From Erodium maritimum (taxonomy: Eukaryota > Streptophyta > Magnoliopsida > Geraniales > Geraniaceae), in NCBI GenBank assembly GCA_963921825.1, contig OY997596.1, positions 38,865,932 through 38,929,931 on the forward strand: DNA of 64,000 nucleotides. Reading direction: 5' to 3'. A program made the position numbers and the translations under genes. The notes beneath the pieces are model-generated. The model had not been told where the DNA came from. It saw nothing but the letters and a program-made list of their open reading frames with translations, and made no database searches. Positions 49,261 to 62,575 of the stretch are shown piece by piece; position 1 is the first letter of the stretch; every line of letters begins with the position of its first letter.

Positions 49261-50656
49261 CCCTTCCACGACCTTCAACGAAGAAGGCCAAATTTGTACA
49301 CCAACGAAGCCAGAGAGGAAAATTGAAATGATTCACCGTGAAGTAGAGTATTTGGTTATAAGAGCATATACAACGGACCGGCCCATCGGCCCGGCTCGCG
49401 TTTTTGCGGGCCGCAGGACGCGGGCCGTCCCGTTGTCGGACGGCTTTTATGCGTCCCGCAAAAATGCGGGTCGGGCCGAGGCCCGCGTCCCTCGCCCCAC
49501 AACTGCGGGAAGGGCCGAAGCCCGTGTCCCGCGTCCGTCCGCCCACCAATCCCCGCCTGCCACGTGTCCCTGTGGAAGAAAAAAATCCGATCGTTTTCCA
49601 ACGGTCAGACACGGTAACAATTTTATTTTATTTTTTTTATATTTTATTTACTTATTTATTTACCCTATAAATACCCCAACCCCTATCCCATTTTTTTCAC
49701 ACATCCATTCTCCAATTTCACTCTCCCATTCCCAAATTCTACTCTCTCATTCTAAATATTCTCGTAAATAATGTCGGGTGACGAAGATACTCGTTCACAA
49801 CCAGGGGCTGACGATGTAGGATTCTCCCCCGAGGAACTAGCACGGGATTTCCGCGATATTTTAACGCAACCTGATGATACCTCCTCTTTCTCGCCATATA
49901 CGCAACCGGGTTTGAGCTCAGGTAATTTCAAACTACCGTTAAGTGTTTCTTTAATTAAGTAAATTTTGTAATTGATTGTTGTTTTTTAATGTATTAAACA
50001 AATTTATTTTTTTAATTTCATTTTTTCAAGGGCAATTCCATCCACAAAAATTCAATCCACAAGGTTACCAGATACCGCCACAAGGTTGCCAGATGCCGCC
50101 AGAAGATTACCAGATGCAGCCACAAGGTTACCAGATGACGCCGCCACAAGGTTACCAGATGCCGCCGCCACAAGGTTACCAGCTTCCACCACAATTCTAT
50201 AACTACCCTGATTTCCCACTACCCAACTGTCCCGACACCCGTAGGTCGTCGAAGTCATCCTCTGCCGGACCTTTCCAACGACGACCTCGAGCACCACCGC
50301 ATCCACGGAGGACTTGGACCGTCGAGGCAGACAAACACCTCATACAGTGCTGGCTCTCGACAACAAGATACCCGATTAAGGGAAACTCCCAATCCGGAAA
50401 CACATTCTGGTGCACTATTGAGAGGAAATTCAACGCGACCGGAGAACATCGCCGCTACGCATGGAATGCTAGCAAGAAACATTGGGCCAAATGCCAGTCG
50501 CAGACATGGAGGTTCCTCGATTATCTGAAGACTTCCAATGTCGAGTACCACAGCGGCTAGAACCATGAGCAACACATGACAAATGCGAAGGAAATTTGGT
50601 ACAATACCAAGGAGGACGAAAGACCGAAGGACCACCCAAAAAATTTCGACCTCGAT

Positions 50657-53210
50657 TGTAAGACCCGCTTCCGGTCGAACCGATGACTCAAGAGGCCACT
50701 CGGGACTTTTCCGGAACCCAAACGAATTAGCCATTATCACGGTTGGCTTCAGGGGAGAAATCCCTTTCGTTTGAGTATAATATCGGATAAAGTCAATTTT
50801 GGTCAAAACGAGACTTTTTATCGACTAAAAGCATTATTTTTAAAGTGCTGGAAATTATTTTGGAAAATTAAATGACCTAGGTGGACACTTGTCTTCTTTT
50901 GGTTGAAAGAGAGAAAAGGGGATAGTCATAGTCCCTTTTACCCTCCCAAAAGCTACTACAAGGGAATCTAGCTCAAGGGCTTTTAGGTCTTTGCTACATC
51001 TAGGTATTATATGGGATTGGAGAAGCAAAATCAATTCATTTTTACATTGGTGTAGCCGAAATTTAGAGGAGGAGCAAGGGAGAAGAGCTCCCATGGAGCT
51101 TTGAAGGAAAATCAAGGAAGAAGAGGCCACTTGAAGTCTTCCTTTAGCCATCCCTCCTCAAGACCTCTACCATCTTCTTCATCTCAACATTCTAGAGGTA
51201 ATGGAACTCTCTAATCCTCATTTCTCTTCATCTATTTTCATGGGTTTTGGGTGAAAATTGCTAGATGTTGTTGGGTTTGAGTAGAAATGGTGGGAGATGT
51301 TGTTGATGAGAAGCTTTGTTGGATGTTGTTGAGAAATCATTGGTTTGTTGGAGCTTATGAGTTGGGTTTGGTTTGATGAATCATTGGAAACTTGTTTGTG
51401 TGTTGATTCCTACCATAGGTAGAGGAGTATTGAAGGATTTGGACTGTTTTGGGAGTTGGAAGGGGTAAAATTCTGGGTTTGAAGGTGGTTTTTCGGAGAA
51501 ATGGAGCTGGAGGTTGAAGAAGGGCGAAACTGCCCTGGTGCGCCACGGATTCGTGACGGATCCCGTGACGGGCGACGTCACGGCTCCGTGAGGGAGTCTG
51601 TGACGGCACTCGTCACGGCTCCGTGATGGTAACCGTGATGGTTAGCCTCACGGATCCGTGACCAGGTCCGTGGCAGACCAGGGTGAGGGTTTCTTGAGGG
51701 TTTCTTGAGGGTTTTGCATCTTGGTTTTGAGCTGAACTTTGGAAGGGTTTTGGGGGTCTTTCTTGCTGATTAAGTGGAGCCTAATTAGCGTTTCTTTGTG
51801 TCCAAGACTTTGGGGATCGAGCTAGAGGAGCAAGGATCACGCCGGGACCCGAGTGAAGAGCGAAGTGGTGATCACCGGGCTTCATCAAAGTGTTGAAGAG
51901 GAGGACCTTGAGGTAGGGAAAGCCTTAACCTCTCGTTTATGATGTTTAGAATGCATGCTAGGTTAATAAAATTGGAAAAGGTCCTAGAAATGCCTATAGG
52001 ATGCGAATAACTAGCATAATCGTCTTTCAATTACTAATAACCGGAAGTGTCTAGTGGTGACCGATTAGGATGCCATTCACTAGTGTAATTCGCTTTCAAT
52101 ACTTGGGAATTGATTGTCTGGTAGAGGAGCCTTGGCAAAGCCCTCGGATTAGTTGCGGGTTAGGATCACATGCTTGGTTGTTGATTGCTTAGTGGATAGG
52201 CTAAAGAGTCTAATGAAACTAGTGGAATTGCATGTGTGAATGCTCTTTTGAAGGTTTTTATGATTAGTTGATTACACTCGTACTTGCTCGTTGATTGTAT
52301 TCGAATGATTACTTGATTTACTTGATTGTTGTTTGGAGCATCGAGTATGATTGGTTGTACCGAGCGGTGCAATCAGGTGATCGATGCCCCGGTGGTTCGA
52401 AACTGGTAAGTGAACGGTAAGTTGGGATTGTGTGATTGGTGTACTATGTTTGCGTGATTCGTATACTGCTTGTTGTGGTGAACTGATGATGTGTGAGCCA
52501 TGTGTGGAATTGAATTGGTGGTTGTTGAGCTTGTATTATTTCGTGTTTCGGTTGAGTGCATTATTCAATTATTACCTGCTTATTATTAAAGTGTCCAAGT
52601 GTATGCTCCCTATGGGAGTAATACCTTGGTTCCCGAGGACATAAAATCCCTTGGAGACGTTTCTGAGAATCCCGATGATAAGCGCCCCGAAGGGTTGTTT
52701 TCGGTCGCCTCAATGTTATGCGTCTCCTCTGGATTTGAGAGAAAATCCGAGAGGACACATCATGTGGATCGGAGGGTGGAGACTTCATGTGCCACGGCAT
52801 TGGTTGATTTATCTATTACCTGTGTTTGTTAAGATGTTTTTGGTTGACTTTGTTGTTGATCTTATTGAGTTGAAGGTCCATCTTGTTATGTGTTTTCCCT
52901 ACTGAGCGCAAGCTCACCCCTACGAGTTTATTGTTGTGTTTACAGGCTTGATAGAGGAGTAGAGGCTCGGAAGCTTCTCGGTGTGGGTGTCCTTAGAGAC
53001 TTCGATTTTATCTTTATTTCTGTTGAACCAGATTTTGTGGAGTTATATTATTACACCCCTGGAGGGTTATTCATGTTTTAAACTAGATCTTGTGGATTGG
53101 AGTTTTTCTATTGGAGGTTTTCAGGATTTAATTGTTGTTTTATTACTTCATTGTCTTTTATTACTAGTCATGCCTCAGGTCCGGGCGAGAACCGGATTTG
53201 GGGCGTGACA
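50657..53210 (+). mobile_element. Solo LTR of a chromovirus-type gypsy, inside the PIF ORF1
   Basis: The block starts TGTAAGACCCGC and ends GGATTTGGGGCGTGACA, the mirror of the TGTCACGCCCC ends of the minus-strand elements in this window. TCGAT flanks it at 50,652-50,656 and 53,211-53,215. Its body is only distantly similar to the other LTRs. It lies in the opposite orientation to the other chromovirus copies and splits the PIF ORF1. Confidence 0.93.
51540..51675. repeat. Cluster of CACGG..CCGTGA palindromes in the solo LTR
   Basis: CACGGATTCGTGACGGATCC, GTCACGGCTCCGTGA (twice) and CACGGATCCGTGACC are packed into about 135 bases. Most are near-perfect inverted repeats of 13-15 bases. Confidence 0.85.
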
Positions 53211-54159
53211 TCGATCATTGGGTTGTCGCGCTTGAGGGCAATGAGAAGTTCGCTGCCGAGGAAGGCACCATGGGTATTGTCCGCCAACAACAACGACAAC
53301 GCTTGGATGAGGCTGAGAATTGTAGCTCAACCCACCCACAAGCACAAGGGAAGATTACACACCTCTTGCTGGCGAGTCTCAACAACCAGAATGGGCATCT
53401 TCCGATCACAACGAGGGGAGTGAGGTACCTCTCAGCGAAACACCCCCCCCATACATCCGATGCCCCTCTCAACCAACTCGCCAAACGCGACCGCTAGGCA
53501 AGAAGGTAGTGAAGAGGAAGGGGACCGTCCTCACGGCCCAAATAACTGCCTTCACGGAGATGGAACCTTCAAGTCAAGAAGGCAACCTAGAAAGGACTCG
53601 CTTGTTACACAAGTTAACCGAACAGTGGGAAGCAAACTTTGCCACCTACAAGTCCTTGGTGCAAACGGATACCTCCGACTTCACCGAAGCCGAGTTGGAA
53701 GAGCACCGTTCAATGAAGGCCCGACTTGCGAGAGTCATGAATACCCTTGAAGGTGAACTTGAATCTCTTCGGCAACAACAAACACCATCGGTTCTACCAC
53801 CACAATGATTCTTGAGCATGTATTTTTTTGGGGTTGTATTAAAAGGGGATGAATAAAAGTTCAAGTTCATTTTTATTCGTGTTAAATTTATTTCTTATTT
53901 TTTTATTAGCATTGTTTTTTTTTCACATTTATTTAAATTTTATATAATTTAAACTGTTTATGATAAAGAAATAAATAAAAAAGCAAAATATCAATTAATT
54001 AACCATTCAGCATCCACTAACAATGTGAGCCTCACATACAAGCCTCTCATTGCAAAACACCCACTATTCTGAGTCCCAAGTCCCACTATTTTGTCCAGTC
54101 AGCATGCGAGCCTTACTAGTGAGCCTTACTAGTGAGCATTTCCATTGTACATGCTCTAA

Positions 54160-55991
54160 GAAAGGCTATGTTTGATCGAAGTCTGATGCAATGGACTCCA
54201 ATGCTTAGGGGTAGGATCACGAGATTACCCAATCCAATCCAATACTCTCTTCCTAAATGCTATTAGTATTAGTTATTGAATATAGAGGAAGACTATGAGT
54301 CAAATCCCTCTTTTACGTGCATCAGTACACGGTAATCAAGCAATATATTAAACGGTTAAGTATCGGTCGAACCCACAAGAAGTAGAGGTATCATTGGTAT
54401 TCTAGTTAAAACTAGGGTATGTGGAATGTCACTTCCATATCCCCGAAAGGGAAAACAAAGGGAAAAAAAGGTAAGGTTTGTTTGAAGATGCTACCATAGT
54501 CACTTCCATAGTTATCTACATGCTACCACCTAAGATACATAGCTATTGATTCACATAAAGAGTCAGTCACAGGTACAAGTAAACACAAATTCGACTTAGC
54601 GCATGGCATGGTTAACGATGGGTAAATTCAATAGATGATTTCCTTATTGTCTTAGAACACTTAATTTCCTTTGTATGCGGTATCATGAAATCAACCACAT
54701 ATTAGTCACGGGGAGAGGGAATAAGACAATTTTCCGGACCGATATGCGTATTACCAATCATTGGAAAAAGCAACAATAATAGGGTGTAGTTCTATGATCT
54801 TGAGCAAAGCTCGATCAATCCTCGAACAAGAGATAACAACAACGAATCTATGTCACTCTAGCTACCAACTACACAAGTAGAGATAGCTACACCACTCGTC
54901 GAATCTACTTAGTTAGGTCTATTTCAACATCCTAGCGACCAAATGCGTCAATCATCAAGGAGAACCAAATAGAGCAACGAATCACGAAGCTCTAGTAATA
55001 CACAACCATAAGTAAACTCTTAATAAATCGACGAATCTACTTAGCTGCGCCTAGTTCAACATCCCGAGAATCGAGTACCACCGATCAAGATGATTACTGA
55101 TAATCAAAGAGAACTACATAGAGTAACGAATCACAAGACTCTGCTAATATATAAGCATAAGTAAACTCTAAATCTTGGACGATCTACTTAACTATGCCTA
55201 GTTCAACATCCTAATTACTGAGGTCACCGATAATTAAGGAGAACTACATAGAACATCAAATCATGATATTCTGGCAATACACATGTGTAAGTAAACTCTA
55301 TACAAGTGAATCTCATCTAATCACTAGATTGAATCATGGATCGTTCTGAACATCGATCTACATAGTATGCAAAACAATTATGGAAATATTTCCAAATCTT
55401 TTGGTCGGCTTGAAACTCACAAGAGAATTGAGAAACACAACCTAGCATATTTCTATCTCGTCAAAGGAAATCAAGACATATAAATGTATGAAATCCTAGA
55501 TTAGTTCACTAAATGGCTAAAGATTGCATTTTTGTCAACTCTAACCTAGAACTTGACATACACCCAGGAGACGAAAAAGCTAGTACATAAAATCGGGTTC
55601 AAAAACATGATAATTCGAACACATAGTAAGATGATCACGAATAAACATTGGGTAGCTTAAATATAGATAAATACACATATTAGATGCTAATTAAGCTCAA
55701 CAAACTCAAAACATGCAAAATAACATCACCAACACCAAATTAATCATCAATTCATCCATTAAATTAGAGGAAATCGATATTTACAGAATACTCATTACCA
55801 AGGATTCAAATCCAAGGTCATGGATTCAAAATCCTACACAAACGTTCCAAAAAACCTAACTTTATATTAAAACTAGAGAAAGATAGAGATTAGAACTGAG
55901 ATTGGGTTGAAAAACCCAATAAATAAATCCTCTAGCTTGCAAACCCACCATCTCGAACTCTTCAAAGTTTCAACACATGAACATGGAGATG
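54160..55991 (-). other. AT-rich LTR-retroelement-derived block, opposite copy
   Basis: No gene is seen. About 54,290-55,930 is homologous in reverse complement to about 41,700-43,335, with related internal repeats around GTTCAACATCCT and GTAAACTCTTAAT motifs at roughly 160-base spacing. Both copies lack coding domains, so the family cannot be fixed. Confidence 0.4.
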
Positions 55992-58006
55992 GTGAGTGTC
56001 ATGCCCCAAATCCGATATTGACCAGATCCGAGACGTGACTTAGTGAGATTAAATAAAAACAAATCTAGAAGGGATTGAAGTCTAAAAATGAGAGAATAAT
56101 GTAAATCAATATATTTCAAATCTTGAGTCTCAAGCTCAGTCAATATAAAATGAACAACACGATACGTCTTTAATAACAAAAAGTAAACTCCGGGCATCAG
56201 CCAGCTCCCCAGCTCTACGTGACCCTCTAGTCCAAGGCATAGCTATCACCTGTAGAAAACACAGTAAAGGGGGTGATCTTGACGCTCAAAAGGGAAAACC
56301 ACAAAAACCTCCTCAATTCGGATTTACCAGAACACCTTTCCACAATTTGAATTATTTTAAGAGAAATGATATAACAATACAACACTTAACCCATTTAACA
56401 GTCAACACTCCCTTGATATGACACTCCTAGGCCAACCATACCAACTTAACTCAACACCAACCATTTGACTAAGGCACACACCGAAGGGAACAATCCAAAT
56501 AAGACACCCAATTATGTTTCCAAACTAACTTTTGACAATTAAAAGGAGAGAGCGACAACGAGAACATGAACTCAAATTACACAACTTTCACTCTACCCGA
56601 CCACATCTATCCCGAAAATCCTCGTCCAACGCCCCTTCACGACCGACTCACGGATAATCACAAAGACGACGCTTTAACTTACACGGAAGCCACACACATG
56701 AACTTCGTCATCAAACAATCAAAATCAAGTCATTCACGGTCACACACAACTCATAACAAGGACAACACCCATAGCCACAACACGGCAATACTCAATCAAT
56801 TCAAAGCAATCTCAAACACACAACTCGTAACCATCGCACGGTCTCGGGAGCAACCCGCTCGGCCCGGCGTAGCCGCACGCAACTTCCTCAACACAAAGTC
56901 GAGATAGGCAGTCGACCTCATCGCGGAACAAAACGTTTTACTGATCGACAGAAGGCAGGGAAATCGCCTCTTCGCGGCCTCATCTCTCGCGGCATCGCGG
57001 AACAACCTCATCGCGGCACAACACAGCGTTTTACCGAGTGCTAGTCGAAAGGTAGGAAACCACCTCTTCGCGGGACACAGCGTTTTACCGACTCACGGTC
57101 GGAAGGTAGGGAAACCACCTTTCTCATGTAACCAAAGTACCATAGACGCAACACTTTACCGATTACGCGCCGTAAGGTATGATACACCTGACGGAAGTAC
57201 ATCTCTCACACTTTACCGGCCGCACATCAAACAAACACAATCACACTCACAACCAGGATCACAATCACATTCTCAAACAGGATCACCATCACATTCTCAA
57301 TTTACTCCCGTAACCCTCACGTACTTACCATCACTTACCGACACCATACTCGACGTGGTAACCCCACCGGCTTAACAGGTATCCAGTCCCCAACATCCCC
57401 ACATTTCAACATATCCGCTAAACAGGGAATAACCACTCAAGTCACTAATATGCATCACCAAGTTCAACTCGACTCGTTTTCATGTTCGTTATTTATTAAC
57501 CGTTCAAACAGCACAGAGTATACAATCCACACAATCAGCAAACAATCCTACATGCACGACATGGCCTGATTCTACCAACACAACATACCAACACCTACGG
57601 CACGACATGGCTCGTAGGTCGTTCGCATGTTATAAGACTACCCTAGTCAATATCGTCCTATATGCATACTAGTTATTTACCCAGTTATTAGGTTTCCCTA
57701 TATGCATACTAGTACATCCGTAATAAAGCGGGTTTCGAGGTAATCCCTACCTCTCAAATCTCTATCTAGGTCGCCTAGCTGATGACGTCCTGGCCAACTC
57801 CGGTCTTCTCCGTGCTCGGGGTAAAGGCCTGGTTTTAACACAAAAGGGACGGTCATCAGTCCCGGTCCAGTCCGCAACGGTCCTCAAATTTAACAAATTA
57901 GTCCAGTAGTTTGTCCGAACATCCTTTAAATTGTCCGATAAGTCCTAGTATTTATTTGATTTTACTTCAATTATTTAATTAAGTTTATTAAATAAAAACA
58001 ATCTTG

Positions 58007-58260
58007 ACCCGGCCCGGCTCGAGTCCGACCCGAACCCGTCCCGAATCCGGAAACCGGATCCAAGACCGACCCTGACCCGAGTCTAGACCCGAACCGACCC
58101 GGGCCCGACCCAGACCCAGATCCGGACCCGAGTCAGGAACAGACCCGAGCCCGATCCTCGTCCAGGCCGAGGCCCATATCAAGTCCAGGCCCAGATCCAT
58201 ATCAAGACCAGGCCCGGGCCCAAACCAAGACCAGGTCCGAGCCCGAGTCCGTGTCTTATC
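58007..58260. repeat. GACCCG-rich low-complexity tract in LTR copy 1
   Basis: Dense short repeats of GACCCGA, CCCGGCCC and CCAGGCCC. The same tract recurs in the partial LTR at about 62,034-62,285. Confidence 0.85.
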
Positions 58261-61200
58261 CTGAGCCGGGAACGGAGACGGTGGGCGGCGCTAGGGTTCC
58301 GGCGAGGGCGGCAGAGGCGAAGCCAGGGTTTCACGACGGTAGTAGAGGCGTCAGGAGAAGAAGGAGAGGTGAGGGGAGGTCGCTGGCGTGGTTCTCCGTC
58401 CAGATCTGACGGCATAGGCTTCGCCGGCGTTGGGAAACTAGGATCTGGAGCTCGAACATCTCCGGCGAGTCTCTCCCATCAAACTCGACCAAAAACGAGC
58501 GCGTTCGTGCTCGAATCTCAAGGGGGAAGTCACGGGGAAGGTGGAATTATCCAGGAAGGAGGCTCACCGTCTCAAATCTGTCCGTTGAAGGTTGAAGGCG
58601 CGGCGACGCTCGATGGTACGTCGGCGCTGGTTCGGCTTGAATCGAAGAGGAAGAAGAAGGAAGAGATAGGGCGTTTCTGTGTTTTTGTGGTGTCTAGTGG
58701 TGAAGGAAGTGCGATGGTGGAGGAGAAGGAGTCAAGCGAGGACGAGGCGAGCTCCAGTGTGGTTCGGAAGGCGTGAGGACGGATCTGGAAGAGAGGGCGG
58801 CAAGAGAGAACGAAGGAGGAAGGCCTCGGTTCGCGTGTTAGATCTGAGAATGCAAAGGGTCGCGCGTAGGGTTAGCGAGCCGTGGTCTTGGGCTGACATC
58901 ACGGGCTCGAGTGCGCGGGTTGGGCCTGGTCTGGCTTGGCCCAAAGCTGAGCTGGTCCAGCGCAATCCCCTTTTCTCATTTTTTTTTTGAAAAAGAACCA
59001 AAAATAAACCCGGTCTCCAACCCTCGACGTTTCAACTTGATAAATTAAAACTTAAATTCCCAGGGCTTTACAGTCTTCCTCCCTTAAAGGAATTTCGTCC
59101 CCGAAATTTAAAACGAGCTCGCTCCACTTGACCCTAACTTAAGGAACGTCCGATTAGACTCCAAAACCAAATATCTTCAAGCACGCGGAAACACTCAAAC
59201 CAGTTAGTCGATACCGGAATCCTCCGTCGGTAGAGACGTCGCACCGATGCACGCGACTTGGTTGGGAAATCCTATACCGGTACCGAACGACCTTGGATAC
59301 CTTGCGCATGTCTCATCCTCACGCTTCCGCGTCGACTCTGCGCGTCTCTTAAACGTTCACGATCCACGCGACCTTTCAGTCACCTCTCGAACAACTCGGG
59401 ACCGCAAGGATTAACTTTTAATCCTCAACTACGCCCCGCTTGGGCAGCTGACCCGACCTACCGAACAATGCTTCGTACGGTGCCATAATGCTACTGGCCT
59501 GGATGCATTGTGGTAGTCGCACTCGGCTAATTATTTCTGGGCCCCAGCAGATGGTACTCTTACTTCTACGGTGCTCCCGTGGGGTCGTACTGGTTCCCGC
59601 GGTACACTGGCGTTCTGCCTTTACTTGTTGACAACTGCTGTGCATCGATCCAACTCCGCACCTATTGCTCGTCCATACGTGACAGTCGTATTTCACGATC
59701 GCACCACCATCGATCGCCGGTCGCATCGACCGACGTCCCGCATCTTGGGAGTCAGTCCATCCTCAGTATGACATTGAAAGTCGTCAAGTTCAACACCAAA
59801 AAGGTGACTACGAACCAGGGCGGTCAATTACTCTACTCTCACGCGTACGGCACATCCTCGCCAACACAACTTACTTAGCTCGGGTGTCAAGACACAGGGA
59901 ACGCATCAAGGTTCTACTCTTAGGCCCTCACATCTCCTCTAGTGAAAAGAAAAACAGAAGAATGCGGTGCCTGTGGGTTATGGGCCAACCACGCTTCCGC
60001 TGCGCCACTCTGATCTTATCGCCACTTGGCCATCTCCTCTAGCCGTTCTGGCGGCGGACTGGCATTTTCACGGTCCTCCGCTGCTCGGACACTGGTCGGT
60101 GATGAACAGACGAAGAACGCTTGATACCTCAAAATTTGGTTCTCTAAACTCTCTCCACACGCTTGAAGTGGGACAGTTCAAAACGGGAAGGTCAGTGAGA
60201 TAGATAACGGTCCGCTACTCTACTTTCTTACTCACGACTGACACTGTTCGACACCACCGCACCTTCAACTAGCGTGCCAAGGCACAGGGTGAGCTTAACA
60301 GTTCTACTTTACGTCTCAACATTTCAGCAATCAAGAAGAAATAACGAGCGGGGTAAACCAAGATCAAACAAAACAACACTCGAAATTTAAATGGTAATTA
60401 TGTACCATGAGCGATATCATTCTCGGACTCCTGTCTCTCCGCTCGGGAGGCGGTAACCGCATACACTCTGCTCTGAGGTGCCTAAGGTCCTCCTCTCGAG
60501 GGTGGTGGAAGTGCCACCTGCTGTACGGCTCTCTGCCTCAGTGCTGATGCGCTCGCAGCTGGTCGTGGGGGTCTCGACAGGTGCATCTATCGCTGCTGAA
60601 ACTGGGGTGCCAGCTCAGGGTGCGACTACTGCAGTCGCTGAGCTGACATCTCTCTGCCTGGCGAGGGGCACTGCATCACCATGTGTCCAAGCTGTCCACA
60701 CCCGCGACATCGGCGCTCTCCGCCGCTCGGCCTCCCCACTGATCCGGTCTGGCCGCCAACGGGGCAGGCTGCAGTGCTCACGTCCCACATACAATCCCTG
60801 CTCAGGTGTCCCTGTCGGTGACAGCGGTAACACTTTGGTCCCACCTTGGACGCTACCGGTCCCACTGAAGCGACTGATCCCATCGATCTCGGCCCGCTAG
60901 ACTACTGCTGAGGTCGGAACGATCCACCAGTCTTTTGTCGCCTCGAGTCCCTCATCTTTGACGGTCTCGGAAAACCGCTCGATCTCGGACGACTCTCCTT
61001 GGCTCTGGCGGCATCGCGACATCGCGGAACAACCTCATCGCGGAACAACACGTTGTTTTACCAAGTTCTAGTCGGAATGTAGGGAAACCACCTCTTCGCG
61101 GCACACATCGTTTTACCGACTCACAGTCGGAAGGTAGGGAAACCACCTTTCTCATGTAATCAAAGTACCATAGACGCAACACTTTACCGATTACGCGCCG

Positions 61201-62033
61201 GAAGGTACGATACACCTGACGGAAGTACACCTCTCACACTTTACCGACCGCGCATCAAACAAACACAATAACACTCACAACCAGGATCACAATCACATTC
61301 TCAAACAGGATCACCATCACATTCTCAATTTACTCCCGTAACCCTCACATACTTACCATCACTTACCGACACCACACTCGACGTGGTAACCCCACCAGCT
61401 TAACAGGTATCCAGTCCCCAACATCCCCACATTTCAACATATCCGCTAAACATGGAATAACTACTCAAGTCACTAATATGCATCACCAATTTCAACTCGA
61501 CTCGATTTCATGTTCGTTATTTATTAACCCTTCAAACAGCACAGAGTATACAATCCACACAATCAGCAAACAATCCTACATGCACGACATGGCCTGATTC
61601 TACCAGCACAGCATACCAACACTTACGGCACGACATGGCTCGTAGGACGTTCGCATGTTATAATACTACCCTAGTCAATACCGTCCTATATGCATACTAG
61701 TTATTTATCTGGTTATTAGGTTTCCCTATATGCATACTAGTACATTTGTAATAAAGCGGGTTTCGAGGTAATCCCTACCTCTCAAATCTCTATCTGGGTC
61801 GCCTAGCTGTTGACGTCCTGGCCAACTCCGGTCTTCTCCATGCTTGGGGTAAAGGCCTGGTTTTAACACAAAAGGGACGGTCATCAGTCCTGGTCCAGTC
61901 CGTAACGGTCCTTAAATTTAACAAATTAGTCCAGTAGTTTGTCCGAACGTCCTTTAAATTGTCCGATAAGTCCTGGTGTTTATCTGATTTTAGTTCAATT
62001 ATTTAATTAAGTTTATTAAATAAAAACTCTCTT

Positions 62034-62285
62034 GACCCGGCCCGGTCCGAGTCCGACCCGATCCAGGCCCGAATCTGGAAACCGGATCCAAGACCGACCC
62101 TGACCCGAGTCTGGAACCGAACCGACCCGGGCCCGACCCAGACCCGGATCCAGACCCGAGTCAGGAACATACCCGAGCCCGATCCTCGTCCAGGCCGACG
62201 CCCAGATCAAGTCCAGGCCCAGATCCGTATCAAGACCAGGCCCGGGCCCAAACCAAGACCATGTCCGAGCCCGAGTCCGTGTCTT
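62034..62285. repeat. GACCCG-rich low-complexity tract in LTR copy 2
   Basis: Counterpart of 58,007-58,260 with scattered substitutions, supporting an old split of the two LTR copies. Confidence 0.85.
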
Positions 62286-62575
62286 GTCCTGAGGCGAGAA
62301 CGGAGACGGTGGGCGGCGCTAGGGTTCCGACGATGGCGGTAGAGGCATAGCCAGGGTTTCATGACGGTGGTAGAGGCGTCAAGAGAAGAAGGAGAGGTGA
62401 GGGGAGTTTGCTGGCGTTATTCTCCGTTCAGATCTGATGGAAAAGGCTTAGCCGGCGTTGGGAAACTCGGATCTGGAGCTCGAACATCTCCGACGAGTCT
62501 CTCCCATCGAACTCGACCAAAAACGAGCGCGTTCGTTCTCGAATCTCAAGGGGGAAGTCACGGGGAAGGTGGAAC

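Larger units (their letters stand above)
49771..53807 (+). pseudogene. PIF/Harbinger ORF1, Myb/SANT-like protein (inactivated)
   Basis: Exon 1 (49,771-49,921) starts MSGDEDTRSQPGADD; intron 49,922-50,030 has GT-AG ends; exon 2 starts at 50,031. An N-terminal run of PQGYQMPP-type repeats precedes a trihelix/SANT domain (RRTWTVEADKHLIQCWLS, then NTFWCTIERKFN and NASKKHWAKCQ). A stop interrupts at 50,558-50,560. Reading resumes with NAKEIWYNTKEDERPKDH up to the solo LTR, then HWVVALEGNEKF after it, and ends with a coiled, charged tail (LTEQWEANFATYKSL) at 53,807 in a shifted frame. This matches the ORF1 accessory protein of plant PIF/Harbinger elements, often mis-annotated as a GST T3-like or NAM-associated protein. 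It helps transposase bind element ends in characterised relatives. Confidence 0.8.
49362..54156 (+). mobile_element. PIF/Harbinger element carrying only ORF1
   Basis: The ends GAGCATATACAACGGA and the reverse complement of the right end, GAGCATGTACAATGGA, form a TIR (14/16). TAA flanks both sides (49,359-49,361 and 54,157-54,159), the 3-bp TWA duplication of PIF/Harbinger. Without the solo LTR inside it (50,657-53,210) the element is about 2.2 kb. It holds the Myb/SANT-type ORF1 but no DDE transposase, so it could move only with transposase supplied by relatives. The left subterminal 200 bases are very GC-rich with internal inverted repeats. Confidence 0.88.
55997..62575 (-). mobile_element. 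Broken Tekay-like chromovirus
   Basis: One nearly complete LTR (55,997-59,072, starting TGTCATGCCCC and ending CTTTACA) is followed by a polypurine-like CCTCCCTTAAAGGAATTT. A short internal remnant comes next: an integrase piece (APYEALFGRSG, near 59,450) and Gag zinc knuckles (CYRCHRQGHLSRDC, CRGCGQLGHMVMQC, near 60,700-60,830) on the minus strand. From about 61,010 a second, partial LTR copy matches 56,985 onward until the insertion at 62,576. Most of pol is gone and there are many breaks. The two LTR copies differ by several percent, so it is much older than the element at 28,989. Confidence 0.85.

Noticed and set aside
58179-58990. Arg/Pro-rich open frames in the 58-kb LTR
   Set aside because: They come from the GACCCG low-complexity tract and GC-rich LTR text; no recognisable protein is encoded.
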